A DNA stretch of 64,000 bases from contig NZ_CP074371.1 of assembly GCF_018362975.1 (NCBI RefSeq), positions 5,704,001 to 5,768,000 of the forward strand. Reading direction: 5' to 3'. Every line of letters begins with the position of its first letter. The first letter of the stretch is position 1. Below are positions 52,082 through 62,150 of this stretch, in pieces. A program made the translations under genes and the position numbers. The DNA is from Nocardia tengchongensis. GTDB taxonomy: Bacteria > Actinomycetota > Actinomycetes > Mycobacteriales > Mycobacteriaceae. The notes under the pieces are model-generated. The model saw nothing but the letters and a program-made list of their open reading frames with translations. It had not been told where the DNA came from and ran no database searches.

Positions 52082-52618
52082 ATGACCGCCGCCGCCCGGC
52101 CGCACATCGCGGTCGTCACGGGCGTCGCGGGGTCCGGAAAGTCCACGCTCGCCGCGACACTCGCCCGGAGCCTGGGCTGGGATCTCCTCGAAGGCGACGA
52201 CCTGCATCCGCCCGCCAATATCGCGAAGATGGCGGCCGGGCACGCGCTCACCGACGCCGATCGCGCGCCGTGGCTGGCTGCCATCGCGGCCTGGATGTCG
52301 GCGGAGTTCGCAGCGGGCCGCTCGGCGGTGGTCACCTGCTCGGCGCTCAAACGCTCCTATCGGGACGTCCTGCGCCGCAGCCTCGTCGGTCACCCGGACG
52401 CGGTCCTCACCATCCTGCAGCTGACCGGTTCGCGGCAGCAGCTCGCGGACCGCCTCGCCGCCCGCACCGGACATTTCATGCCCGCGGCCCTGCTGGATTC
52501 GCAGCTGCACACCCTGGAGCCACCGGGCCCCGACGAGCCCGTCGTGCCGCTCGAAATCGGTCCTCCGCCAGCGGAAATGGCGGCTGCCGCGCTGGCCGCC
52601 CTGCGCGCTCACAGCTGA
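52082..52618 (+). CDS. gntK: Gluconate kinase
   Basis: 178 aa from ATG 52082 with AGGAG five bases upstream. P-loop GVAGSGKSTLAATLA, LLEGDDLHPPANIAKMAAGH with gluconate-binding residues, ALTDADRAPWLAAIAAW, VVTCSALKRSYRDVLR and ARTGHFMPAALLDSQL. Phosphorylates D-gluconate to 6-phosphogluconate in the cytoplasm. No gnt permease or regulator adjacent. Confidence 0.93.
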   Translation: MTAAARPHIAVVTGVAGSGKSTLAATLARSLGWDLLEGDDLHPPANIAKMAAGHALTDADRAPWLAAIAAWMSAEFAAGRSAVVTCSALKRSYRDVLRRSLVGHPDAVLTILQLTGSRQQLADRLAARTGHFMPAALLDSQLHTLEPPGPDEPVVPLEIGPPPAEMAAAALAALRAHS

Positions 52619-52665
52619 TCCGAAGCTTCAGCTCAGCTTCAGGCCACGTCTCTACGATCGACGGC

Positions 52666-53610
52666 GTGTACGCACCGAGAATCGCCGCCGCGGTCCTGCT
52701 CTCCACCGTTCTGATGGCCGCCGGGTGCGGGCACCCGCAGGCCCGCGCGGCCGGGGACACCACCGTCACCCTCGAATTCGGTGGATTGCAGCGGCAATAC
52801 ATCGTCCATTACCCCGCCAACCACCCCCAGGGGCTCATGCCCGCGGTCCTCGCCTTCCACGGTGGCGGGGGCACCGCCCGCAATATGGCCGAGACCTCGG
52901 GCTTCAACCGGCTCTCCGACTCCGAGGGTTTCCTCGCCGTCTACCCCGACGGATACCAGCGGTCCTGGAACGACGGCCGGGGCGGGGACACCAATGCCGG
53001 GGCCGCCGCCGTCGACGACGTGGGTTTCGTTGCGGCGGTGATCGACCGGATCATCGGCGGCGACTCTGTCGACCCGGCCCGGGTCTACGCCACCGGCATG
53101 TCCAACGGCGGCATGTTCACCGAGCAACTGGGCTGCCGGCTGTCGGGCAAGCTCGCCGCTATCGCCCCCGTGGCCGGGCCGCTGCCGCAGGCCGACGAAT
53201 CCGGCTGCACCCCAGCCCATCCCCTGCCGGTGCTCGAGATCCACGGCACCGCCGACCCGATCGTGCCCTTCGACGGCGGTGTCGTGCGGGTCACCTCCGG
53301 CCGGCACGGCGCGGGCACCAGCCCTGTGCTGTCGGTCGCGGCCACCCAGCAGGTGTGGCGGGAACGCGACGCCTGCGACGCGGTCACCACCACCGCGCTC
53401 CCCCAGCGCACCGACGACGGCACCGCGGTCACCGTCGCGACCTCCGACTGCGCGGGCGGCTCCTCGGTACAGCTCTATACCGTCACCGACGGTGGCCACA
53501 CCTGGCCCGGCGGGCCGCAATACCTGCCCAAGGCCATTGTCGGGAACGTCACTCACCAGTTCGACGCCGCGGAGGTGATCTGGCGGTTCTGCGCACGTTT
53601 CCACGCATAA
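52666..53610 (+). CDS. lpqC: LpqC-like lipoprotein esterase (PHB depolymerase family)
   Basis: 314 aa from GTG 52666. Signal with lipobox LMAAGC near residue 22, so membrane-anchored on the outside. Esterase D/PHB-depolymerase fold: VLAFHGGGGTARNMAETSGF, VYPDGYQRSWNDGRGG, nucleophile ATGMSNGGMFTEQLGC (~147), acid in EIHGTADPIVPFDGG and catalytic His in TDGGHTWPGG near the C-terminus. Probably hydrolyses cell-wall-linked or host-derived esters. Close to M. tuberculosis LpqC in layout. Confidence 0.88.
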   Translation: MYAPRIAAAVLLSTVLMAAGCGHPQARAAGDTTVTLEFGGLQRQYIVHYPANHPQGLMPAVLAFHGGGGTARNMAETSGFNRLSDSEGFLAVYPDGYQRSWNDGRGGDTNAGAAAVDDVGFVAAVIDRIIGGDSVDPARVYATGMSNGGMFTEQLGCRLSGKLAAIAPVAGPLPQADESGCTPAHPLPVLEIHGTADPIVPFDGGVVRVTSGRHGAGTSPVLSVAATQQVWRERDACDAVTTTALPQRTDDGTAVTVATSDCAGGSSVQLYTVTDGGHTWPGGPQYLPKAIVGNVTHQFDAAEVIWRFCARFHA

Positions 53611-53751
53611 CCGCCGGTCGAACACCGGACAACCAGAACTTACCGGTACCGTGGGCCAATGGCCGCCCCACAGTTTGCCTGCCGGTAACTCTCGTATGAA
53701 ACAACCAACGCAGCAGTGTCGGATGGTTCCATGAGAGGTGGGCAGCACGTC

Positions 53752-56700
53752 ATGCCGCGACCGCAGGCCGAGATCGAGACCGAGACGAACCCGATGATGC
53801 GGGCCGCCCTCGCGCCGCAGGCCCGCACCCTGGTGGACATTCTCGCCGCGACCGCCGCGGCGTACCCCGACGCACCCGCCATCGACGACGGCGAGGTCGA
53901 ACTCGGGTACGCGGAACTGCTGGCCGAGATCGCGGTCGAGGTCGATCGGCTGGCCGCGGCGGGCGTGCGCGCCGGGGATCGGGTCGGGGTCCGGATGCCC
54001 TCGGGCACCCGCGGGCTGTACATCACCATCCTGGCCGTCCTGCACGCCGGCGCGGCCTATGTGCCGGTCGACGCCGACGACCCGGACGAGCGCGCCCGGC
54101 TGGTGTTCGGCGAGGCCCGGGTCTCGGCCATCGTCACCGCGGCCGGCATCGAGACCACCGGCGTCACAAGGGAGAACAGCGGTGCCGCACCGGCATCGCC
54201 CGCGACCGGCGCTCCCGCCCCCGGCGACGACGCCTGGATCATCTTCACCTCCGGATCCACCGGAACTCCCAAAGGCGTTGCGGTCACCCATCGCAATGCC
54301 GCCGCGTTCGTCGACGCCGAGGCGCGGCTGTTCCTGCAGCACGAGCCGATCGGGCCCGGCGACCGGGTGCTGGCCGGACTGTCGGTCGCCTTCGACGCCT
54401 CCTGCGAGGAGATGTGGCTGGCCTGGCGGCACGGGGCCTGCCTGGTCCCCGCCCCGCGCGCGCTGGTGCGCACCGGCGCGGATCTGGGTCCGTGGCTGGT
54501 GCGCCGCGAGATCAGCATCGTCTCCACGGTGCCGACGCTGGCCGCCACCTGGCCCGCCGAGGCCCTGGAACCGGTGCGGCTGCTCATCTTCGGCGGTGAG
54601 GCCGTCCCGCCCGAGCTCGCCGAACGGCTTGCCGGGAACCAGGATTCCGAGCGCGAGGTGTGGAACACCTACGGCCCCACCGAGGCCACCGTGGTGGCGT
54701 GCGCGGCGCTGCTGGACGGCGGTTTCCCGATCCGCATCGGGCTGCCGCTGGATGGCTGGGATCTGACCGTCGTCGACGCGGCCGGAAACCCCGTGGGCGA
54801 GGGCGAATCCGGGGAACTCGTGATCGGCGGCGTCGGCCTGGCCCGCTATCTCGACCCGGCCAAGGACGCCGAGAAGTACGCCCCGCTGGAGTCGGTGGGC
54901 TGGGAACGCGCCTACCGCAGCGGCGATCTGGTCCGCAACGACCGCGAGGGCCTGGTGTTCCTGGGCCGCGCCGACGATCAGATCAAACTGGGCGGCCGCC
55001 GCATCGAGCTCGGCGAGATCGACAACGCCCTGCAGCATCTGCCCGGCGTCACCGGCGCGGCCGCCGCCATCCGGACCACCAAGGCGGGCAACAAGATCCT
55101 GGTCGGCTACCTCACCGGGCCCGACGCGGACTACGACCTGGCCGCGGCCAGAAGCATGCTCGGCGAGCAGCTCCCCGCGCCGCTGGTGCCGCGCCTGGCA
55201 GTGGTCGGCGAGCTGCCCACCCGCACCTCCGGCAAGGTTGACCGCGACGCGCTGCCCTGGCCGCTACCCAAACCCATCGCCGCCACCCCCGAGGCCGGGC
55301 TCACCGAGACCCAGCAGTGGGTCGCGGGACTGTGGGATTCGATCCTGGGCGCGGAGGTCACCGATCCCGACGCCGACTTCTTCGACCTGGGCGGCGGTTC
55401 GCTGGCCGCGGCCCAGCTGGTGGCCGCGCTGCGCGAACGCCATCCCACCATCGCGGTGGCCGATCTCTACGACCATCCCCGCCTCGGCGCGCTGGCCGCA
55501 CTGCTGGACGGTTTCGCACCGACCGTCGCGGTCGAGGAGCGCCTGGTCCGCCCGGTGCCCCGGGCCGCGCAGCTGTATCAGGTGCTGGCGACGATTCCGC
55601 TCACCACTCTGACCGGTCTGCAATGGCTGACCTGGCTGGCCATCGTCGGCAATATCGCGGCCTGGTCGGGCTCGCTGCCGTGGCTGCCGCATCTGTCGTG
55701 GTGGTGGACGCTCGTCGCGTTCGTCCTGTTCATCTCCCCGCCCGGCCGGATGGCCCTGTGCATCGCCGGGGCCCGGCTGCTGCTGCGCGGCGTCAAGCCG
55801 GGCATCTATCCGCGCGGCGGGCGGGTACACCTGCGGCTGTGGACGGCCGTGCGGCTGTCGGAGGCCAGCGGTGCCGAGAACCTGTCGGGCGCACCGTGGA
55901 TGGTGCCGTTCGCGCGGGCGCTCGGCGCGACCGTCGGCAAGGGCGTCGACCTGCACACGCTGCCGCCGGTGACCGGCATGCTGCGACTCGGCGACGGGTG
56001 CAGCGTGGAACCCGAGGTGGACCTGTCGGGGTATTGGATCGACGGCGACCTGGTGCACATCGGTCCCATCGAGATCGGCCCAGGCGCGGTGATCGGCGCA
56101 CGGTCGATCCTGCTGCCGGGCACCAAGATCGGCCGCAATGCCGAGATCGCGCCCGGCTCGTCGGTGGCGGGCAAGATCAAGGCCGAGCAGGAGTGGGCGG
56201 GCTCGCCCGCGGTGAAAGTCGGCCGGGCCCAGCACCGCTGGCCCGACGCCACCCCGGCGCGGGCCGCGCACTGGGTGGGGATCTTCGGTGTCACGTCCAT
56301 GCTGCTGGCCTCGGTGCCGATCTTCGCGCTGGGCACCGGCGGCCTGCTGCTCGCCTGGTGGATCCGCGACACCCCGACGCTGACAGCCGGTTTCGGACGC
56401 GCCTTCGCGATGCTGCCGGTGGCCATGCTGCTGGTGCTGGCCGTGTACGCCGCGGTCACCATCGTCTCGGTGCGGCTGCTGGCGATCGGGCTGGCCGAGG
56501 GCCACCATCCGGTGCGCAGCCGCCAGGGCTGGCAGGCCTGGGCCACCGAACGACTGCTGGATTCCGCGCGCACCTTCCTGTTCCCGCTCTACGCGAGCCT
56601 GCTGACCCCGGTGTGGCTGCGCCTGCTGGGCGCGAAGGTCGGCAAGCGCGTGGAGGTTTCGACCGTGCTGCTGCTGCCGAAGTTCACCGTGGTGGCCGAC

Positions 56701-57660
56701 GGCGCGTTCCTGGCCGACGACACCATGGTCGCCAGTTACGAATTGGGCGGCGGCTGGCTGCGCATCGGCGAGGCCAAGGTCGGCAAGCGCGCCTTCCTCG
56801 GCAACTCCGGCATGACCGCGCCGGGCCGCCGCGTGCCCAAGAACGGCCTGGTCGCGGTGCTGTCGGCGGCCCCGTCCAAGGCCAAGGCGGGTTCGTCGTG
56901 GCTGGGCAGCCCGCCCACCCGATTGCGTCGCGCCGCCGAATCCTCCGACACCGCACGCACCTTCGACCCGCCACCGCGGCTGCGGGTGGCGCGCGCGGTG
57001 GTGGAGACCTGCCGGTTGATCCCGGTGCTGGTGACCTTCGCGATCGGCCTCGGGGTGCTGTTCGCCCTGGCCTGGCTGGCCCACACCGTGGGCCATCTGC
57101 CCACCGCGCTGCTCAGCGGCCTGGTGCTGTTGAGTGCGGGCGCGATCGCGGGCGCCTCGTCGGTGATCGCGAAATGGCTGCTGGTGGGCCGGATCGGCAC
57201 CGAGGAGCATCCGCTGTGGAGTTCGTTCGTGTGGCGCAACGAGGTGGCCGACACCTTCGTCGAGCATGTGGCCGCGCCGTGGTTCGCGCGCGCCGCGACC
57301 GGAACACCTGTCCTGAATGTCTGGTTGCGTGGTCTCGGCGCGACCATCGGCCGCGGGGTATGGTGCGAATCCTATTGGCTTCCGGAGGCTGACCTGGTGA
57401 CACTCGGTGACGGCGCGACCGTGGAACGCGGCTGTGTGGTGCAGACCCATCTGTTCCACGACCGCATCATGGCCATGGACACCGTCACCCTGGGCGCCGG
57501 CGCCACGCTGGGACCGCACTGTGTCGCCCTGCCCGCCAGCGTGATCGGCGCGGGCGCGACCATCGGACCGGCCTCGCTGGTGATGCGCGGCGACAGCGTG
57601 CCGCCGTCCTCGCGCTGGTGGGGCAACCCCATCGCGCCCTGGCCGGAGCGGAGCCGCTGA
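53752..57660 (+). CDS. Pls/PosA-family NRPS-like poly(amino acid) synthetase
   Basis: 1302 aa from ATG 53752 (GAGGTGGG upstream). Adenylation domain: IIFTSGSTGTPKGVAVTH, FDASCEEMWLAWRHG, NTYGPTEATV, YRSGDLV, PTRTSGKVDRDALP. Carrier: FFDLGGGSLAAAQLVAAL with the Ser for phosphopantetheine. Then about six membrane segments and three soluble linkers with hexapeptide repeats (IEIGPGAVIGARSILLPG). This is the architecture of epsilon-poly-L-lysine synthetase and relatives, which make linear homopolymers of an amino acid without a condensation or thioesterase domain. Start/stop overlap with an M1 peptidase gene fits the pls-pld pairing. Amino acid specificity is not decided. Confidence 0.9.
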   Translation: MPRPQAEIETETNPMMRAALAPQARTLVDILAATAAAYPDAPAIDDGEVELGYAELLAEIAVEVDRLAAAGVRAGDRVGVRMPSGTRGLYITILAVLHAGAAYVPVDADDPDERARLVFGEARVSAIVTAAGIETTGVTRENSGAAPASPATGAPAPGDDAWIIFTSGSTGTPKGVAVTHRNAAAFVDAEARLFLQHEPIGPGDRVLAGLSVAFDASCEEMWLAWRHGACLVPAPRALVRTGADLGPWLVRREISIVSTVPTLAATWPAEALEPVRLLIFGGEAVPPELAERLAGNQDSEREVWNTYGPTEATVVACAALLDGGFPIRIGLPLDGWDLTVVDAAGNPVGEGESGELVIGGVGLARYLDPAKDAEKYAPLESVGWERAYRSGDLVRNDREGLVFLGRADDQIKLGGRRIELGEIDNALQHLPGVTGAAAAIRTTKAGNKILVGYLTGPDADYDLAAARSMLGEQLPAPLVPRLAVVGELPTRTSGKVDRDALPWPLPKPIAATPEAGLTETQQWVAGLWDSILGAEVTDPDADFFDLGGGSLAAAQLVAALRERHPTIAVADLYDHPRLGALAALLDGFAPTVAVEERLVRPVPRAAQLYQVLATIPLTTLTGLQWLTWLAIVGNIAAWSGSLPWLPHLSWWWTLVAFVLFISPPGRMALCIAGARLLLRGVKPGIYPRGGRVHLRLWTAVRLSEASGAENLSGAPWMVPFARALGATVGKGVDLHTLPPVTGMLRLGDGCSVEPEVDLSGYWIDGDLVHIGPIEIGPGAVIGARSILLPGTKIGRNAEIAPGSSVAGKIKAEQEWAGSPAVKVGRAQHRWPDATPARAAHWVGIFGVTSMLLASVPIFALGTGGLLLAWWIRDTPTLTAGFGRAFAMLPVAMLLVLAVYAAVTIVSVRLLAIGLAEGHHPVRSRQGWQAWATERLLDSARTFLFPLYASLLTPVWLRLLGAKVGKRVEVSTVLLLPKFTVVADGAFLADDTMVASYELGGGWLRIGEAKVGKRAFLGNSGMTAPGRRVPKNGLVAVLSAAPSKAKAGSSWLGSPPTRLRRAAESSDTARTFDPPPRLRVARAVVETCRLIPVLVTFAIGLGVLFALAWLAHTVGHLPTALLSGLVLLSAGAIAGASSVIAKWLLVGRIGTEEHPLWSSFVWRNEVADTFVEHVAAPWFARAATGTPVLNVWLRGLGATIGRGVWCESYWLPEADLVTLGDGATVERGCVVQTHLFHDRIMAMDTVTLGAGATLGPHCVALPASVIGAGATIGPASLVMRGDSVPPSSRWWGNPIAPWPERSR

Positions 57661-59014
57661 TGGTCAATCCGTTCGACGAGCCCATCGACGATTACCTGCC
57701 GCAGAACGGAAATCGCGGCTACCGCGTCTCGCGCTACGAACTGGACCTGGTCTACAAGGTCGCCACCAACCGGCTCGCCGGGCGCGCCGACATCACCGCG
57801 GTGACCACCGGTGCGCGAGATCGGTTCGCGCTGGACCTGTCTCAGGCGCTGGCGGTGTCCAAGGTGCTGGTGAACGGCGCCAAGCCGGCCAAATACCTGC
57901 ACCAGCGCGGCAAATTGGTGATCACCCCGCGCCAGCGCGTTCCGGCGGGCGGCGTACTGGTGCTCACCGTGCAGTACCAGGGCCCGCCCACACCGGTGCG
58001 CGGCCCGTGGGGCGAGGTCGGCTGGGAGGAGCTCACCGAGGGCGCGCTGGTGGCCAGTCAGCCAATGGCGCGGCCTCCTGGTTCCCGTGCGACGACCACC
58101 CCAGTTCCAAGGCCAGCTACCGGATTTCGATCACCACCGACTCGCCGTACTACGCGCAGGCCAACGGCACCCTGGTCCGCAAGCAGACCAAGGCCAGCCA
58201 GACCACCTGGGTGTACGAGCAGCCCGAACCCATGGCGACCTATCTGGCGACCATTCAGATCGGCCACTACCGCAAGCAGCGGGTCGAGGCGCCGCGCGGC
58301 GCGATCCCCATGCAGGCGGTACTGCCGCAGCGGCTGCGCGTCCCCTTCGAGCACGACTTCGCCCGCCAGCCGCGCATGATGGAGGTCTTCACCGAGCTGT
58401 TCGGCCCCTATCCGTTCGAGGCGTACACGGTGGTGGTGACCGACGACGAGCTCGAGATTCCCATCGAGGCCCAGGGCATTTCGGTGTTCGGCGCGAATCA
58501 CTGTGACGGACAGCGCGGTTCGGAGCGCCTGGTCGCCCACGAGCTGGCGCACCAATGGTTCGGCAACAGCCTCACCATCCGGCAGTGGCGCGATATCTGG
58601 CTACACGAGGGTTTCGCCTGTTACGCCGAATGGATCTGGTCCGAGGCCGCGGGCGGTCCGTCGGCCGATCAGCTGGCGCGCACCGCGCACCGCAACCTGT
58701 CGCGACTGCCCCAGGACCTGGTGCTCACCGACCCCACCCCCGAGTTCATGTTCGACGACCGGGTCTACAAGCGCGGCGCGCTCACCCTGCACTCGCTGCG
58801 CCTGCACCTGGGCGACATCGCCTTCTTCGACCTGCTGCGGGCCTGGACCGCGCGCTATCGGCACGCCTCGGTGAGCACCGACGAATTCACCGATCTGGCG
58901 GCGCATTACAGCGCGAGCTCACTGCGTCCGCTCTGGGACGCCTGGCTGTATTCCCGGTCACTGCCCGGGTTGCCCGCCCGCCCCCCGTTCGAGGCCGATT
59001 ACGAGACCGGGTAG
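57660..59014 (+). pseudogene. M1-family metallopeptidase with one-base frameshift
   Basis: ATG 57660 overlaps the synthetase stop (TGATG). About 450 codons. The N-terminal beta domain reads YRVSRYELDLVYKVATNRL to TEGALVASQP; near 58062 a base is missing and the frame resumes NGAASWFPCDDHPSSKASYR. Zinc site: RLVAHELAHQWFGNSL (HExxH) with third ligand in IWLHEGFACYAEW. The usual GAMEN exopeptidase motif is replaced by PIEAQGISVFG. M1 aminopeptidases are the known epsilon-polylysine-degrading enzymes, so it may trim or degrade the polymer made by the adjacent synthetase. Confidence 0.87.
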
Positions 59015-59248
59015 ACTTCCAGCGAACACGTTGTTGATCATCGATGTGCCGGGCCCGACAAGCGCGCGGTCACATCAGCGTCGTAGATCGCTACAACTTC
59101 CAAGCAGCCCCCACTGCGCGGCTTAGCTTTCCTTACGGCGATCGATTTTGCCCACTGGCAATCTCGCCACCTTGTGCCCCCGGCGCGGACCGATGTCCGC
59201 AGCACGGCTCGGGCACGTATTCGATGCCCGAAAGGCACTGCAGCACCG
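59015..59248. other. Intergenic region before the helicase gene
   Basis: About 230 bases with the helicase promoter and long 5' leader; no gene or clear structure. Long leaders are common for cold-shock DEAD-box genes. Confidence 0.3.
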
Positions 59249-60893
59249 ATGACTTCTGCCCCGACCTCCTTCGCCGCGCTCGGAGTCCGCGAACCGCTGG
59301 TTCGCGCCCTCACCAACGCCGGTATCACCGAACCCTTCCCGATCCAGGCCGACACCCTGCCCGACTCGCTGGCCGGCCGGGACGTGCTGGGCCGCGGCCG
59401 CACCGGCAGCGGCAAGACCCTCGCCTTCTCCATTCCCATGGTCGATCGGCTCGGCGGTGAGCTGGCCGGCAAGCGGGTGCCCAATCACCCGACCGGCCTG
59501 GTGCTGGCGCCGACCCGGGAACTGGCCACCCAGATCGCGGCCACCCTCGAGCCGCTGGCGTCCGCGTACCGCATGACGGTGACCACCATCTTCGGTGGCG
59601 TGTCCCAGCATCGGCAGGTGCAGGCGCTCAAGCGGGGCGTCGATATCGTCATCGCCTGCCCGGGCCGCCTCGAGGACCTGATGCGGCAGGGCCTGATCAG
59701 CCTCGACGCCGTCGAGGTCACCATCATCGACGAGGCCGACCACATGGCCGACCTGGGCTTCCTGCCCGGCGTCACCCGCATTCTGGCCGCCACCCCGGCA
59801 ACCGGCCAGCGCCTGCTGTTCTCGGCGACCCTGGACAACGGGGTCAACAAGCTGGTGACGCGCTTCCTGCCGAACGCGGTGAAACACTCTGTCGACGAGG
59901 CGAATTCGCCCGTCGCGGCGATGACCCACCACGTGTTCGAGGTGTCGACCAACGATGCCAAGCGTGAGGTCGTGCACCGTCTCGCCTCCGGCGCCGAACG
60001 CCGAATCCTGTTCACCCGCACCAAGCATCAGGCGCGCAAGCTGGCCCGCCAGCTCACCACCGCGGGCATCCCGGCCGTGGACCTGCACGGCAATCTGACC
60101 CAGCCGGCGCGCGACCGCAACCTGGCGGCCTTCGCCGCCGGTTCGGCCAAGGTGCTGGTCGCCACCGACGTGGCGGCGCGCGGTGTGCACGTCGACGGCG
60201 TCGAACTGGTCGTCCACGTCGACCCGCCCGCCGAGCACAAGGCCTACCTGCACCGTTCGGGCCGTACCGCCCGCGCCGGCAATGACGGCGATGTCGTCAC
60301 CCTGGTCCTGCCCGACCAGCGCGGCGATCTCGCCACCCTGATGCGCAAGGCCAAGATCGATGTCACCCCCGCAGCGGGTGACCCAGGACTCGGCGCAGGT
60401 GACGCAGCTGATCGGCGAGGTCGCGCCGCTGGTTCCGGTCTCCGCCGGCGACGCCGGTGCGGCGCGCGGCGAGGCGTCCGGCGGCGCACCCGCGCGCGGG
60501 CAGCGTCAGCCGCGGCAGCGCACCCGGCCCGCGAACGAGACCACGTCGATGGCGCCGCGCAACCGGCGCAAGCCCGGTGGGCGTGGCGAGGACGCCCGCA
60601 CCACCGACCGCCCGGCGGATCGTAAGCCTGAGCTCGGCAAGGACGGCCGTCCCGGCGGCCGGACCGCAGGCCGCTCCACCGGCAAGCCGCGTGCCGGCAC
60701 GGGGGCGACCGGCGGTCGCAACGCCCGCACGGGTGAATCGACCGGCGGAAATCCGTCCGCTCGCACCCGTTCCGAGGGCCGGGGCGCGGGCGCTCCCCGT
60801 CAGCGCGACCACGGCGGCGCGGCCGGCGACAACGGTGGCCGCGCGGGGTCGCCGCGCACGGGCGGCGCACCGCGCCGTCGCCGCAACGGCTGA
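59249..60893 (+). pseudogene. DEAD-box RNA helicase with one-base frameshift in the tail
   Basis: From ATG 59249 the helicase core is intact in one frame: FAALGVREPLVRALTNAGIT (Q motif region), GRTGSGKTLAFSIP (I), PTRELATQ (Ia), IIDEADHM (II, DEAD), FSATLDN (III), ILFTRTKHQA (IV), TDVAARGVHVDG (V), HRSGRTARAG (VI). After KAKIDVTP at 60370 an extra C (five instead of four) shifts frame; the correct continuation QRVTQDSAQVTQLIGEVAPL runs to 60893 as an Arg/Gly/Ala/Thr-rich RNA-binding tail. Unwinds RNA during ribosome assembly or decay. The shift in a C run suggests a sequencing error. Confidence 0.9.
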
Positions 60894-60909
60894 CACGCTG
60901 ATGTACCGG

Positions 60910-60942
60910 GGCCGGGGCTGCCTGCGCAGCCCCGGCCTTTTT
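60910..60942 (+). terminator. Classical terminator after the helicase gene
   Basis: GGCCGGGGCTGC, loop CTGC, GCAGCCCCGGCC followed by TTTTT: a perfect 12-bp stem with a U tract. Confidence 0.95.
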
Positions 60943-61081
60943 GCGCCGATAATGTGACAATTGCCGGTATCTACCCGACCTGCAATTTCTTACAGTTAAT
61001 GAGAAGCAAGCAGCCGCCGCTTTCACACCGTGCATTTGTATCTGCCGTCTCCGACGCTCGTACAAGTCAGGAGGGGAAGCC

Positions 61082-61264
61082 ATGAACGCTCAGGGACCAC
61101 TGAACGAGCGAGTCACGGTGAAATACGAGCGGGTCGACGAACACCGGTACAAGGTGTCGGTCACTCCGATCGACAGGCTGCAATGGCGGGTCGGGTACGC
61201 GCCGGATATGAAGGCCGCCGTGAAATTGGCCCAGGAACTGGCGATCGAGGACTACAGGGGCTGA
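61082..61264 (+). CDS. Small conserved-looking protein, 60 aa
   Basis: ATG 61082 is preceded by AGGAGGGG. The protein (VTVKYERVDEHRYKVSVTPI, LQWRVGYAPDMKAAVKLAQE) looks like a compact alpha/beta domain with charged helix at the end. Overlaps by 13 bases the 3' end of the convergent oxygenase gene. No family recognised. Confidence 0.75.
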   Translation: MNAQGPLNERVTVKYERVDEHRYKVSVTPIDRLQWRVGYAPDMKAAVKLAQELAIEDYRG

Positions 61265-62108
61265 GCGCCGCGTTCCAGCAACCGTTTCGGGTGCATGCCA
61301 TCGACCTGCCCGATGAAGGGCGGATGAATGCTGTAGCCCAGCATCCGGCGAATGTCCTCCGACACCGCGCGCACCGTGTCTCGAGTCATCGAGAGCGTGA
61401 ATGCCTCCTGCGGGCGCAGCCACGGTTCGCAGTATTGCGCGGTGAGCGCCAGTCGCGAATTCGCCGAACGATTCGCCCCGCCGCCGTGCCACAGTGTGCC
61501 GCCGAAGAATACACAGCTACCGGCCCGCATTACGACCGGTTCGCGAGGCGTGGATTCGTCGGGAAGCTCATCGCCCCACAATTGACTACCCGGCACCACA
61601 TCGGTCGCGCCGTTGTCGGCGGTGAAATCGTCGATGGCCCAGATAGTGGCCGCACCCAAGGGCTTTCGCGGCCGCGGCAGCGGGTAGAAGCCGTCGTCGG
61701 TGTGCAGCATCTGCGCGTTCTCGCCGGCTGGATATTGATCACCTGCAGCATGGACAGCAGATAGTTCGGCATGAACAGCCGATCCAGCAGGGCCAGCACG
61801 CGCGGGTGGTCGGCGATGCGGTCACAGGAGCGGGTCTTGTTCAGCACGCTGTAGACGCGCTGCGTGGCATGGCCTTCGAAGTTGTTGCGCCCGCTCCGAT
61901 CCAGCAGTGGCGCAACGCTTTCCCGGATCTCGTCGAGTTCGGCCGGTGAGAGCAGGTCGGGCAGGATCACGTACCCGTCGCGTTCGAGGGCGGCCAGATC
62001 GGCGTCGACCACGGCCGGGTCGATGCTCGCGCCGCTGCTGCCGGTACGCCGATAGGTTCCGGCCAGATCACCGTCGAGATCCCGTAGCGAGGTCACCTTC
62101 GTGCTCAT
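61252..62108 (-). pseudogene. Phytanoyl-CoA dioxygenase family protein, one-base frameshift
   Basis: ATG 62108 has AGGATGG nearby. N-terminal part: LAALERDGYVILPDLLSPAE, LDEIRESVAPLLDRSGRNNF; it continues to LLSMLQVINIQP. Near 61722 a G is missing, then GENAQMLHTDDGFYPLPRPR with the HxD iron site, followed by WAIDDFTADNGATDVVPGS, GSCVFFGGTLWHGGGANRS (second His) and the 2-oxoglutarate Arg (RLALTAQY). Fe(II)/2-oxoglutarate hydroxylase of unknown substrate. Divergent from a TetR gene with a shared operator. Confidence 0.87.
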
Positions 62109-62123
62109 CGGGCCATCCTTTAC

Positions 62124-62141
62124 ATAACTGAGTTCTGTTAT
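62124..62141. promoter_or_regulatory. Probable TetR operator
   Basis: ATAACTGAGTTCTGTTAT is an imperfect palindrome (ATAAC/GTTAT arms) in the 42-base divergent gap between the oxygenase start and the tetR-like start. AT-rich, it probably also holds the -10 elements. Confidence 0.6.
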
Positions 62142-62150
62142 TCTCCGAGG

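Noticed and set aside
52639..57519. Long minus-strand frames opposite lpqC and the Pls-type gene
   Set aside because: Shadows of the real plus-strand genes; low-complexity and without starts or ribosome sites.
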